Shown one piece after another: positions 38,895 through 46,276 of a DNA stretch of 64,000 bases; within the stretch, counting starts at the first letter, position 1, and each line of letters starts with the position of its first letter. Both the position numbers and the translations under genes were made by a program. The DNA comes from Flavobacterium channae (lineage in GTDB: Bacteria > Bacteroidota > Bacteroidia > Flavobacteriales > Flavobacteriaceae): positions 310,001 through 374,000 of the forward strand of contig NZ_CP089096.1 in NCBI RefSeq assembly GCF_021172165.1, given 5' to 3'. Under the pieces are notes generated by a model. It worked only from the letters and a program-made list of their open reading frames with translations. It did not search any database and was not told the DNA's origin.

Positions 38895-40160
38895 TTATCT
38901 TTTTTCTTCTTTTACAGAAAAACGAACTAATTCAATTTTTTTATTACTTGCGGAATGAATGATTATTTCGAAATTTTCAATGATAATTTTTTCTTCATTC
39001 GTAGGTATTTCTTTAGTATGATTTACAATAAAACCGCCTAAAGTTGTATATGAATCTGATTCGGGAATCTGTAAATTATATTTTTCATTTAAGAATTCTA
39101 CTTCTAATCGAGCAGAAAACAAATAAACATTTTCTTCTAAGATTTCATCGATTAATTCTTCGTCTAAATCATGTTCGTCTTCAATTTCTCCGAAAAGTTG
39201 TTCGATAATATCTTCTACTGTAATAATACCAGAAGTTCCACCATATTCGTCTAATACAACTGCGATACTTTTTCTTTTTTTGGTTAATAAATCCAACGCA
39301 TCTTTTATGAAAATAGTTTCAGGAATGTATTCAACTGGAATCATTACGCTTTTAATAGTTTTTGGTTTTTTGAAAAGTTCAAAAGAGTGAACATAACCTA
39401 AAATGTCATCAATCGAATTCTGATAAATAAGCAATTTAGAATAGCCTGTTTTAACGAAAGTGTCTTTTAATTCAGAAACTGAATCTAAAATATCAACACC
39501 ACTAATTTCGGTTCTTGGTGTCATGATATCTCTAGCTTTTAAATCCGAAAATTCTAAAGCATTTTGAAAAATTTGAATTTCTGAATCTATTTCGTTTTCA
39601 TCTGATACATTGCTCATTTGTTCAGTAATATAGTTGCCTAATTCAACTTTACTAAAATATTCTTGTACTTGGTCTCCAGGTGTTTTAAAGAATTTTCGAA
39701 GGATGATGTCCGAAATCCAAATAATAAATTTTGTTGGCCAAAAGAATAATTGATAAAAGAAATAGCTTGGTACTGCAAAAAATTTGATAAATGAATTGGC
39801 ATAAATTTGAAAAAATACTTTTGGTAAAAATTCAGCCGTTAACAAAATAATTGCAGTAGAGATTAAAGTTTGAAGTAACAATCCAACAAATGCGGAAAGA
39901 TGAAGGTAGTTGTTGAAAAAATCAATAATTAAATCTCCGGAATAAAAACCATAAACAACTAATACTACATTGTTACCAACGAGCATTGCGGTTATAAACT
40001 GAGAAGGTTTTTCGGTTAGTTTGTTTAAAATAGAAGCATTAAAGTTGTTTTGCCTTTTTTCTATCGATAAGTATACTTTGTTTGATGATACATAAGCGAT
40101 TTCCATTCCGGAAAAAAAAGCAGAAAGTAATAGGCAAATTACTATAATGGCTATATCCAT
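38895..40160 (-). CDS. CorC/HlyC-family CNNM transporter-like protein
   Basis: 421 residues: an N-terminal DUF21/CNNM membrane domain (four hydrophobic segments, LLLSAFFSGMEIAYVSSNKV), a CBS pair (ARDIMTPRTEISGVDILDS; SIAVVLDEYGGTSGIITVEDIIEQLFGEIEDEHD) and a C-terminal CorC/HlyC domain (SYTTLGGFIVNHTKEIP). The family is linked to Mg/Co ion efflux. GldE of gliding bacteria belongs to the same family, but no gldD is adjacent, so the gliding name is not used. Confidence 0.9.
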   Translation of the reverse strand: MDIAIIVICLLLSAFFSGMEIAYVSSNKVYLSIEKRQNNFNASILNKLTEKPSQFITAMLVGNNVVLVVYGFYSGDLIIDFFNNYLHLSAFVGLLLQTLISTAIILLTAEFLPKVFFQIYANSFIKFFAVPSYFFYQLFFWPTKFIIWISDIILRKFFKTPGDQVQEYFSKVELGNYITEQMSNVSDENEIDSEIQIFQNALEFSDLKARDIMTPRTEISGVDILDSVSELKDTFVKTGYSKLLIYQNSIDDILGYVHSFELFKKPKTIKSVMIPVEYIPETIFIKDALDLLTKKRKSIAVVLDEYGGTSGIITVEDIIEQLFGEIEDEHDLDEELIDEILEENVYLFSARLEVEFLNEKYNLQIPESDSYTTLGGFIVNHTKEIPTNEEKIIIENFEIIIHSASNKKIELVRFSVKEEKR

Positions 40161-40164
40161 TTAT

Positions 40165-40356
40165 TTATTTTCTGTTTTGGTATTTGTTTTGAAAATGTCT
40201 TCTGAAAAAGAACATACCTACAGCCACAAGAGCTATAATTAAACTTAATAAAATATCATTGAAAGGTCTTCCTTCTTGATACTTTTTAAAAGCATCATAA
40301 ACGAAGAAACCTGCGAAAATCAAATAGATATATTGGATGAATTTTAAATAAGTCAT
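40165..40356 (-). CDS. Small two-helix membrane protein, 63 residues
   Basis: Two hydrophobic segments (YIYLIFAGFFVYDAF and ILLSLIIALVAVGMFFF) joined by a charged turn (KKYQEGRPFND), with a basic C-terminus. Function unknown. It lies 4 bp upstream of the CorC/HlyC-like gene, 51 bp after lptC, and is probably co-transcribed with both. Confidence 0.75.
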   Translation of the reverse strand: MTYLKFIQYIYLIFAGFFVYDAFKKYQEGRPFNDILLSLIIALVAVGMFFFRRHFQNKYQNRK

Positions 40357-40407
40357 TGTGAAATAATTTTATCAAATGTAATAAAAAGGGAAATGTAAAA
40401 CAATTAT

Positions 40408-40965
40408 TTATTCAGTGGTGTTTACTTCTCCACTACTTTTTTGCATGTTAAAGATTTTAAAATCTTTACTAAAATCTACACCAGGGCCTTCAAGATAACC
40501 ACCAGCTTCATCTGAGTATTTAAAATGTTTTTCTGTAAAAAACCATTCGTTTTTTTGGTCAAAATACAATTGCGACGTTTCTAGTTTTTTTCCATTTTGG
40601 GAACTAATAGTAACATTACCTTGTAAGTCGATAATATCGGTTTTTTTATAAGAAACGGCATAATTAGCCACAATGGTTGTAGTGTTTCCTTTATCGTCAA
40701 AAAGGGTTACATGAATTCCTTTAGGGAATTCGGTAAATGGATTTACGATATTACTATAATCAAGCATTTTAGGGCTTTTTAATATCGATTTGATTCTGCC
40801 AGAATCGGTGTATTTTAAATTTAATGTGTCGGCTTCACCAGTAGGAATAAAACTAGTTTCACTTAGTTGTTGTACTTTTTTGATGTCGCTTTCACATGAA
40901 AAAAACATAGTCACGATAAAAATCGTGACCATGTTTAGAATATTATTTTTAATGAATATCTTCAT
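40408..40965 (-). CDS. lptC: LptC, LPS-export periplasmic lipoprotein
   Basis: 185 residues. The signal has a Cys at position 24 (TIFIVTMFFSC) and a LptC-like beta-jellyroll follows (LNLKYTDSGRIKSILKSPKML, IHVTLFDDKGNTTTIVANYAVSYKKTDIIDLQGNVTI, EWFFTEKHFKYSDEAGGYLEGPGVDFSKDFKIF). It bridges the LPS transporter to the periplasmic LptA chain. The gene begins 1 bp after the TPR gene stop. A strong 14-bp stem-loop lies within its signal-peptide codons (40904-40935). Confidence 0.88.
   Translation of the reverse strand: MKIFIKNNILNMVTIFIVTMFFSCESDIKKVQQLSETSFIPTGEADTLNLKYTDSGRIKSILKSPKMLDYSNIVNPFTEFPKGIHVTLFDDKGNTTTIVANYAVSYKKTDIIDLQGNVTISSQNGKKLETSQLYFDQKNEWFFTEKHFKYSDEAGGYLEGPGVDFSKDFKIFNMQKSSGEVNTTE
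40904..40935. repeat. Strong stem-loop inside the lptC signal-peptide codons
   Basis: Arms AACATAGTCACGAT and ATCGTGACCATGTT (13 of 14 pairs) with an AAAA loop, covering about codons 11-21 of lptC. Confidence 0.75.
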
Positions 40966-40966
40966 T

Positions 40967-42328
40967 TTATAAACTTGGAACAGCTATACTTTCTCCAACC
41001 CAACAGTTGAAAGCGATTCTTTGACCAGCTTTTCCTGATTGGAAAATTTCTGTTTTAGAAGGAGCAGCAGCTCTATATTTAGCTGCATTACTACTTGCTT
41101 GAGATCTTAAAGAAGAATCTACAGCAGCAGCTTTATCACAATATTGTGCAGCTAACCAATACATTGCTCTTTTTTCAAACTGATCGTTACCACAATCGTT
41201 GATGCTTGATCCATAAAGAGAAGCAATTAATAAATATGCTTTTCCGTAAGATGGTTTAACAGCTAAAGCTTTTCTTGCATAGTTACGAGATTGAACTTTA
41301 TTTGATTTGCTGTAAATACTAGCCATTTTGTAATAAACATTAGCTTTTTTAGTGTTGTCTTTGTATAACTCAGCTGCTTGATTAAAATAATCCATAGCTT
41401 TTGTTATGTTTTTTCTTTGATATTCAACAACTCCTAATTTTTCAGCTGCATCAGCACTTGGGTTTAATTTGTAAAGTGCTTCTGAAATTTTAGAGAATAA
41501 TGGATCTGTATCACATTCTTTAGCTTCTAAACGGTTAGCAGCTCTTTTTAACCACTCTTCGTTAGTTTTGTTGGCTTCAAAGCTTTTTTGATAGAAAGGA
41601 ATTAACTTAGCACATGTAGAAAGTTCAAGAATAATATTTCCCATATCATTTCTAACACCTGAGAAAATTTCTAAGTTTTCTTCTAATCTTGCTTTTCTTT
41701 TTACTTCTCTATCAGAAAGAGCAACGCCAGAATCTTCTTTGCTAATTAAAGCATCTTTCTCATTTGTAAGTTCTTCTTCTTCTTCGTCTAATTTATTAGC
41801 TAAATCGTCGTATTTATCAAAAACTTGTTGTAATTCTACGCCTTGATTTGCTTTGTGTTTGTTTACTAAGATTTCAAAGTAAACGTACATAGCTTTAGCA
41901 TATTTAAAGTTTGCGTAATCAGTTTTGAAAGCATTGTCTAATAATTGGAAAACTTCATCAGTAGTTCCAACTTTGTTGTCAAATAATGCCAACCCTTTTT
42001 TCATTTTATTTCCAGCACCATTATCTGGGAAATATTTATCGTGTTCGTCGTATAATTTTAACAAATCACGAACATATTTTTCCTTGTCTTGAGGAGTTGT
42101 TGCTTTTTCAATTTTTAATTTAACAGCAAATTCTCCTAAAGTATAAATACTCTTGTGAAAAGAAGGGCAGTCTTTTCTAAGTGTTGTTAAATAATCGTAA
42201 CTAGTAACATCTTTCGCTTTTACTGAAGTTGACATTAAGCTTAAAGTCTCAGTGCAAGCCTCTGTGTTTTGGGCTTGAACAAAAAAGCTAGCAGCAGCTA
42301 CCAATAATAAAGTTAATTTCGTTTTCAT
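40967..42328 (-). CDS. Exported TPR-repeat protein
   Basis: 453 residues with signal peptide (LTLLLVAAASFFVQAQ), a coiled middle region (residues about 175-225, rich in Glu/Lys) and TPR units (SADAAEKLGVVEYQRKNITKAMDYFNQAAELYKDNTKKANVYYKMASIYSKS). It probably scaffolds envelope assembly. It lies between the OmpP1-like gene and lptC, an arrangement I recall as conserved in Flavobacteriia. Precise role unknown. Confidence 0.85.
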   Translation of the reverse strand: MKTKLTLLLVAAASFFVQAQNTEACTETLSLMSTSVKAKDVTSYDYLTTLRKDCPSFHKSIYTLGEFAVKLKIEKATTPQDKEKYVRDLLKLYDEHDKYFPDNGAGNKMKKGLALFDNKVGTTDEVFQLLDNAFKTDYANFKYAKAMYVYFEILVNKHKANQGVELQQVFDKYDDLANKLDEEEEELTNEKDALISKEDSGVALSDREVKRKARLEENLEIFSGVRNDMGNIILELSTCAKLIPFYQKSFEANKTNEEWLKRAANRLEAKECDTDPLFSKISEALYKLNPSADAAEKLGVVEYQRKNITKAMDYFNQAAELYKDNTKKANVYYKMASIYSKSNKVQSRNYARKALAVKPSYGKAYLLIASLYGSSINDCGNDQFEKRAMYWLAAQYCDKAAAVDSSLRSQASSNAAKYRAAAPSKTEIFQSGKAGQRIAFNCWVGESIAVPSL

Positions 42329-42349
42329 TTTTCTGCTTGTAAATTATTA

Positions 42350-43606
42350 TTAATCTATTTTTCGTTTTTCAAACCACTTTGCTCCAAGATTCAATCCTAT
42401 ACTAAGATTGAAATAATTTTCTTCGATTAAGCCGTTTGCTGTAGTTCCTCTTTTTCCAAATTCAAAACCTAAATCTACTCTAGAGAAACCTAGTGGTAGT
42501 CCTAGTCCAAAATTCATGCCATAATCATTAATGCTTTCATTTTTTAGAACTAAACCAGTGTTTTCGTATTTGAAACCTGCTCTGTAAACAATTCTTTCAA
42601 AATAACTTGTAAAAGAATCGTATTTAGGAACATAGTATCCTCCTAATGCAAATCTTGTTGAATTTTCGTAAGATAAATTTGTAAAATCTTCAAATCGATT
42701 TACAAGGTTTTTGTTTTGTGTAAATGTAATTTCAGTACCTAATAACCATTTTCTGTTTTCGCCTAATCCAAATCCAAAGCTTAATTTACTTGGAATTATT
42801 AAGTCTTTATTAGGAACGTCAATGTCTTCGTTATCATTTGCAAATTCTGCACCGTTGCTTGTGTAAAATACAGTTGCAATATTTCTTGAATTTTCTGTAG
42901 TTAATTTGCTTTCTGGACTATATGTTAAACTAGAATGAAAAGTAAGTTTTGAGCTTATTTTTCGGTTATATAATAATCCGAAATTTAATGAAACACCTGT
43001 CATTTTAGCTATGTTTCTTTCTCTTGAAATATATTGCGTATAGTCTGGTGCTGTTACAGTTTCCGTAAAGTCGTTAGTAAAGTCTCCGAAATGATAAGAA
43101 AAATCAAGACCAAGGCTTAAATTTGAATTGAAAGCATAGGAACCTCCAACAAAAACTTTGTTTATATATCCATTTCCTTGTTTTTTATAATCTCTTGTTT
43201 CTCCAGTTACAACTTCAGAATTTTCATTTCTATACCCAACTGCTGAGTATGGCATTAAACCAAATGACATACCAAACTTCCCTAAAGGTAATCCAACCGC
43301 TAGATAATCAAAACTTGTTCTTTGAGCCTTTTCTTTTTCGGCTTCAGTTTTAAAAGTTGTTGAAGTATTTGTACCACCAACGGCAAATGTTGTAAGTTTT
43401 AATTTTGAGTAAGAAGCTGGATTCATAAGACTAAGTTGAATACTATCTCCTACAATAGATAATCCACCCATGGATCTTGAGTCTTGCGTTCCTCTAAATT
43501 TTACTTCGCCAAGACCATAATAGGAATAAGGAGAAGCTGTGTTATCTTGTGCCCAAGAAGTTATGGATAAAAAGATACTAGCAAGTACTATAAGTTTTTT
43601 AATCAT
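42350..43606 (-). CDS. OmpP1/FadL-like outer-membrane beta-barrel protein
   Basis: 418 residues with signal peptide (LIVLASIFLSITSWAQ), the opening SPYSYYGLGEVKFRGTQDSRSMGGLSI typical of flavobacterial OmpP1-like proteins, and alternating beta strands. It is likely a hydrophobic-solute channel or assembly factor. Its ATG overlaps the coaX stop by 4 bp, so the two are coupled. Confidence 0.8.
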   Translation of the reverse strand: MIKKLIVLASIFLSITSWAQDNTASPYSYYGLGEVKFRGTQDSRSMGGLSIVGDSIQLSLMNPASYSKLKLTTFAVGGTNTSTTFKTEAEKEKAQRTSFDYLAVGLPLGKFGMSFGLMPYSAVGYRNENSEVVTGETRDYKKQGNGYINKVFVGGSYAFNSNLSLGLDFSYHFGDFTNDFTETVTAPDYTQYISRERNIAKMTGVSLNFGLLYNRKISSKLTFHSSLTYSPESKLTTENSRNIATVFYTSNGAEFANDNEDIDVPNKDLIIPSKLSFGFGLGENRKWLLGTEITFTQNKNLVNRFEDFTNLSYENSTRFALGGYYVPKYDSFTSYFERIVYRAGFKYENTGLVLKNESINDYGMNFGLGLPLGFSRVDLGFEFGKRGTTANGLIEENYFNLSIGLNLGAKWFEKRKID

Positions 43607-44334
43607 TTTTGATGTGTGTATAGTGATAATAGGTTCAAACTTTCCAGTAAGAAATTTGAATTGGCAAATATGGTGCTTTTTAATCTTTTAGCCAAAAAAA
43701 TGGCGTCTCCACCTGTTAAAATTATTGTTAAATCTTGATTTTTAAGAGAATATTGGGAAATAAACCCCTCGATTTCAAAGATTACGCCATTCACAACGCC
43801 ACTATGAATTGCATTTTTTGTACTGTCTCCAATTAGATAATTGGTTTCGTCTAATTCTAATAATGGGAGTTTTGAAGTGTAATCGTTTAGGCTTTTATAT
43901 CTAATTTTTATTCCAGGAGAAATAGCGCCACCTAAATATTCGTTTTTAGAATTAACAAAGTCATAGGTAATGCATGTTCCTGCATCTATTATTAGTCTGT
44001 TTTGATTTGGATACATTAATGTTGCTCCAGCTGCTAATACCATTCTGTCGATACCTAAAGTTTCAGGAGTGCTATAAAGATTTATAAATGGAAAAGCTGA
44101 TTTATGACTAATAATTTCTGTTGGGAAACTATTTTTAATGTAATTCAAAACATTTTCTTCGAGTTTACCAACCGATGAAAGTGTGATTTTTTCAATATTT
44201 GAATATTTTTTAAAAATATTTTCAAATTTTTTTAAAGCCTCTTTAGTTTCAAAAATAAAAAAGTCCAATTGCTTATTGTGTTCAAATACAGCAACTTTAA
44301 TTCTTGAATTACCAACATCAATTGTTAAAAGCAT
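43603..44334 (-). CDS. coaX: Type III pantothenate kinase
   Basis: 243 residues with ASKHA-fold motifs: phosphate 1 LLTIDVGNSRIKVAVFE, ETLGIDRMVLAAGA, LIIDAGTCITYDFV and GGAISPGIKIRYKSL, then ILTGGDA. It phosphorylates pantothenate in the first step of coenzyme A synthesis. It is first in the minus-strand block; its -7 box TATATTTG is at 44354-44361. Confidence 0.95.
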   Translation of the reverse strand: MLLTIDVGNSRIKVAVFEHNKQLDFFIFETKEALKKFENIFKKYSNIEKITLSSVGKLEENVLNYIKNSFPTEIISHKSAFPFINLYSTPETLGIDRMVLAAGATLMYPNQNRLIIDAGTCITYDFVNSKNEYLGGAISPGIKIRYKSLNDYTSKLPLLELDETNYLIGDSTKNAIHSGVVNGVIFEIEGFISQYSLKNQDLTIILTGGDAIFLAKRLKSTIFANSNFLLESLNLLSLYTHQK

Positions 44335-44353
44335 GATTTAGTTTTTGTGGAGA

Positions 44354-44361
44354 CAAATATA
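44354..44361 (-). promoter_or_regulatory. -7 box TATATTTG of coaX operon
   Basis: A TAnnTTTG match on the minus strand, 20 bp upstream of the coaX start. Confidence 0.45.
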
Positions 44362-44387
44362 CAAATTGATTTTTTTTATTATTTGTT

Positions 44388-44417
44388 TTGGAAAATATAA
44401 AAATCGTTCTATATTTG
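44388..44417 (+). promoter_or_regulatory. Promoter of tRNA-Phe
   Basis: TTG at 44388-44390, a 19-bp spacer and TATATTTG (44410-44417) form a complete Bacteroidetes promoter, 40 bp before the tRNA. Confidence 0.7.
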
Positions 44418-44456
44418 CACCCGCAATCAACAAGCAGTAATGCTCTAAATTGTAAT

Positions 44457-44529
44457 GGTACCTTAGCTCAGTTGGTAGAGCAATGGACTGAAAATCCATG
44501 TGTCCCTGGTTCGATTCCTGGAGGTACCA
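44457..44529 (+). tRNA. tRNA-Phe (GAA)
   Basis: A 73-nt cloverleaf: acceptor GGTACCT / AGGTACC, D-arm GCTC, anticodon stem ATGGA / TCCAT with loop CTGAAAA (anticodon GAA) and T-arm loop TTCGATT. The discriminator is A and only CC of the CCA end is encoded. Its last 12 nt, together with the following C, form the att core of an integrative element. Confidence 0.97.
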
Positions 44530-44530
44530 C
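44518..44530 (+). other. att core, tRNA side
   Basis: CTGGAGGTACCAC, the end of the tRNA-Phe T-stem and acceptor arm. Identical to 47920-47932. Confidence 0.88.
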
Positions 44531-44542
44531 CTTTTAATTCAT

Positions 44543-44579
44543 AAACCCTTGTAAATCAACAGATTAGCAAGGGTTTTTT
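44543..44579 (+). terminator. Element-supplied terminator for tRNA-Phe
   Basis: Stem AAACCCTTG / CAAGGGTTT with a 16-nt loop and T run. It lies inside the element and replaces the native terminator now found at 47933. Confidence 0.75.
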
Positions 44580-44584
44580 GTTTA

Positions 44585-44605
44585 GGTAACGAAAAAGATA
44601 ACGAA
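44585..44605 (+). other. Left arm-type repeats (candidate integrase/Xis sites)
   Basis: GGTAACGAA (44585-44593) and GATAACGAA (44597-44605) are direct repeats with a 12-bp period. The same repeat, orientation and spacing occur near the other end at 47768-47788. Confidence 0.55.
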
Positions 44606-44626
44606 TAAAATGCAACCTCAATAAAA

Positions 44627-44656
44627 AAGAGGTAACCTTTTTATTAGTTACCTCTT
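44627..44656 (-). terminator. Terminator of the HTH gene
   Basis: A perfect 10-bp stem AAGAGGTAAC / GTTACCTCTT, read on the minus strand into a T run. The stem's first arm encodes the last codons of the HTH gene. Confidence 0.8.
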
Positions 44657-44832
44657 AAAATTTTTTCTAAATCCTTAACCTTATATCGCTTTCGATTACT
44701 TCCTAAAATTCGGATTGGATTAATTTTACCCTCATTCTCGTACTTCATTAGAGTAGTCATACTCTTAAATCCTAAAATACTCATCGCTTGTTTGCTATTT
44801 ACATAGCTGTTTTCATTTCCATTTATTAACAT
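44644..44832 (-). CDS. Excisionase-like helix-turn-helix protein
   Basis: 62 residues. The fold pattern SKQAMSILGFKSMTTLMKYENEGKINPIRILGSNRKRYKVKDLEKIL is a MerR/AlpA-type winged helix used by excisionases and small element regulators. It lies at the tRNA-side end of the element. A 161-bp AT-rich gap upstream holds a 19-bp palindrome (44882-44900), a possible operator. Likely role: directionality factor or regulator of integrase (inference). Confidence 0.75.
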   Translation of the reverse strand: MLINGNENSYVNSKQAMSILGFKSMTTLMKYENEGKINPIRILGSNRKRYKVKDLEKILRGN

Positions 44833-44881
44833 ATTATAACCTTATATCTCAAAAATACTTTAATAACACCATAAAACAAAA

Positions 44882-44900
44882 TAAAATATTCAATATTTTA
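44882..44900. promoter_or_regulatory. Palindrome upstream of the HTH gene
   Basis: TAAAATATT, one spacer base, AATATTTTA: 9-bp perfect arms, 50 bp upstream of the HTH start. A possible autoregulatory operator; AT-rich composition makes chance matches more likely. Confidence 0.35.
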
Positions 44901-44993
44901 AGTATTTTATTGACAATAATTTAAAATATAAGACTATTTTTTGAGAATATCTTTTTATAGGTAAAATAAAATATTGATAATCAGTTATTTACA

Positions 44994-45359
44994 TTAATCA
45001 TAATAGTGTGAAGTATCTGTATTATTACGCTTAAAAGCCCATAAGTAATTATATATCAACTCTTTAGATGGTTTTTTGTGCGCTAATAAACTTTTTCTCA
45101 AATTATCAATTACAAATTTGTCTTGTAAGTCTGTTTTAGCTTTCGTGCTTTGCGGTGCTTCTAAATGTATAAATCTTTTAAGTTGCTTATCGTATTTTTT
45201 CAAATACTCATCTACCATTTTTTCGTAACCCTCTTCCAGTTGTAGTAGTAAGTCCGTTAGTTCGGCTTCGTTATCTATGTTTATTTCTTTTTCGGTTTCA
45301 AATACTGGATAGTATTCTTTAATAATTTCGTTAACTCTCATTTTTTTAGTTGTATTCAT
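44994..45359 (-). CDS. Unknown element protein, 121 residues
   Basis: Not recognised. It is highly charged and predominantly helical, with an acidic first half (FETEKEINIDNEAELTDLLLQLEEGYEKM) and a basic second half (DKFVIDNLRKSLLAHKKPSKELIYNYLWAFKRN). No signal or membrane segment. It lies 55 bp downstream of the rep-like gene, and the gap holds a conserved hairpin. The position suggests a replication or control partner, but no function is claimed. Confidence 0.65.
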   Translation of the reverse strand: MNTTKKMRVNEIIKEYYPVFETEKEINIDNEAELTDLLLQLEEGYEKMVDEYLKKYDKQLKRFIHLEAPQSTKAKTDLQDKFVIDNLRKSLLAHKKPSKELIYNYLWAFKRNNTDTSHYYD

Positions 45360-45374
45360 TTTTTTATTAATAAA

Positions 45375-45410
45375 TAGTGGCTAATTTCCTAAAAGGAAAT
45401 AGCACCACTA
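45375..45410 (-). ncRNA. Leader hairpin copy 1 (between rep-like gene and 121-residue gene)
   Basis: On the minus strand: stem GTGG, TG bulge, CTATTTCCT, loop TTT, AGGAAATTAG with a bulged T, CCAC. It starts 4 bp after the rep-like stop and ends 15 nt before the next ATG. It shares bulges and inner stem with the copy at 45953. Confidence 0.5.
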
Positions 45411-45414
45411 TAAA

Positions 45415-45933
45415 TTAATGTAACGTTATTGGTTGCATTTGCTTTGAGATATAATTTAGATAGTCTTCTAAATCATAAATAGGGGCTATGTGGGTGTGTT
45501 TATTTTTTAGTATAGTAACGTTATATTTTCTCTCTATTCGTTTGATAGATGAGGTAATTTGTTTGGTGGTTCTTTGCGTTGCTATATGTAAGTGTTCGCT
45601 ATTGTTTATGTCTTTTTCGATTGAAAAGCAAAAGTTATTATTGGGTTTGTCGTTATAAATATCCTTTGCTAATTGGTAGTAATAGTTTTTATCATAACCA
45701 GTTTCTAAATGTATGGTTACTTCAGTTTGGTATTTTTGCCCTCGCTTGCGCTCTCTTTGGAATAGGTTAATAATGGAATGGTGGATTTTCCATTTGTTTT
45801 TAACTTTTGATATTAGGTTAATATCTTTTATTGTTTGTGATACTTGTTTAACTCTCTTTTTAAGTTGTCTTAATTCTAAATTAGTTAAATGATTTACCAA
45901 TATTTCATTTAGGTTGTAATACTCTTTTAACAC
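45415..45933 (-). CDS. Small HUH-endonuclease-like Rep protein
   Basis: 172 residues from a GTG start (an in-frame stop lies five codons upstream). After a basic helical N-terminus (1-65), the core follows the order of rolling-circle Rep endonucleases: a beta-strand YQTEVTIHLETG (motif I-like), NNFCFSIEKD (Glu106), HLHIAT (His114-Leu-His116, the HUH motif) and DLEDYLNYISKQ (Tyr161-x-x-Lys164, YxxK motif). No helicase domain. It would nick DNA at an origin, plausibly in the hairpin-rich region just upstream. The motif reading is mine and unverified. Confidence 0.6.
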   Translation of the reverse strand: MLKEYYNLNEILVNHLTNLELRQLKKRVKQVSQTIKDINLISKVKNKWKIHHSIINLFQRERKRGQKYQTEVTIHLETGYDKNYYYQLAKDIYNDKPNNNFCFSIEKDINNSEHLHIATQRTTKQITSSIKRIERKYNVTILKNKHTHIAPIYDLEDYLNYISKQMQPITLH

Positions 45934-45952
45934 TCTTTTATTCTCTTATTAT

Positions 45953-45988
45953 GTGGGGCTAATTTCCTTTGAGGAAATAGCACCCCAC
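45953..45988 (-). ncRNA. Leader hairpin copy 2 (upstream of rep-like gene)
   Basis: On the minus strand: stem GTGGGG, TG bulge, CTATTTCCT, loop CAA, AGGAAATTAG with a bulged T, CCCCAC. It ends 19 nt before the GTG start. Both sides of the outer stem differ together from copy 1, so pairing is kept. Confidence 0.5.
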
Positions 45989-46170
45989 TACTACATTATT
46001 GTTATACCTATTTAGGTATATCTATTAATATTATATAATAGGTGGCACGTACATATAATATATAGTACGATTTTAAAAAAGTGTACTAATGCAATTTTTG
46101 GGTTTTGGTTTGTTTTTATTGGAAAAAAAATATAAGTAATTGATAAACAATTTATTGTAATTTTATTTAG

Positions 46171-46214
46171 TGAACTTATAGCGTTCAAAAAAGTACTTAT
46201 AGCGATACTTTTTT
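46171..46214. repeat. Two stem-loops presenting the same TTATAGC loop
   Basis: TGAAC-TTATAGC-GTTCA (46171-46187) is followed by AAAAAAGTA-CTTATAGCGA-TACTTTTTT (46187-46214). The stems differ but the loops share TTATAGC, and ACTTATAGCG occurs as a direct repeat (46174 and 46195). Confidence 0.65.
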
Positions 46215-46276
46215 CTTATAAATATAGAATCGGTATTGATTTTACCAATTAAAATTATCTTAATGCACCTTCTAAA

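Larger units (their letters stand above)
45934..46276. other. Non-coding region with five inverted repeats (candidate replication origin)
   Basis: This 343-bp gap between the rep-like gene and integrase holds no ORF. Besides the leader hairpin at 45953 it has a perfect palindrome TATACCTA-TT-TAGGTATA (46003-46020), CTATTA / TAATAG (46022-46041), CGTAC / GTACG (46048-46069) and two stem-loops with the same loop (46171-46187, 46187-46214). Such clustering next to a Rep gene fits an origin, though operators are possible. Confidence 0.5.

Noticed and set aside
38895..40160. Naming the CorC/HlyC-like gene gldE.
   Set aside because: GldE belongs to the same family, but no gldD or other gliding gene is adjacent and the motifs do not separate the two.
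46025..46033. TAATATTAT in the element's non-coding region resembles the TAATATTAC origin nonamer of CRESS-DNA viruses.
   Set aside because: It differs at the last base and the region is very AT-rich, so a chance match is likely; it is not in the loop of a strong stem.
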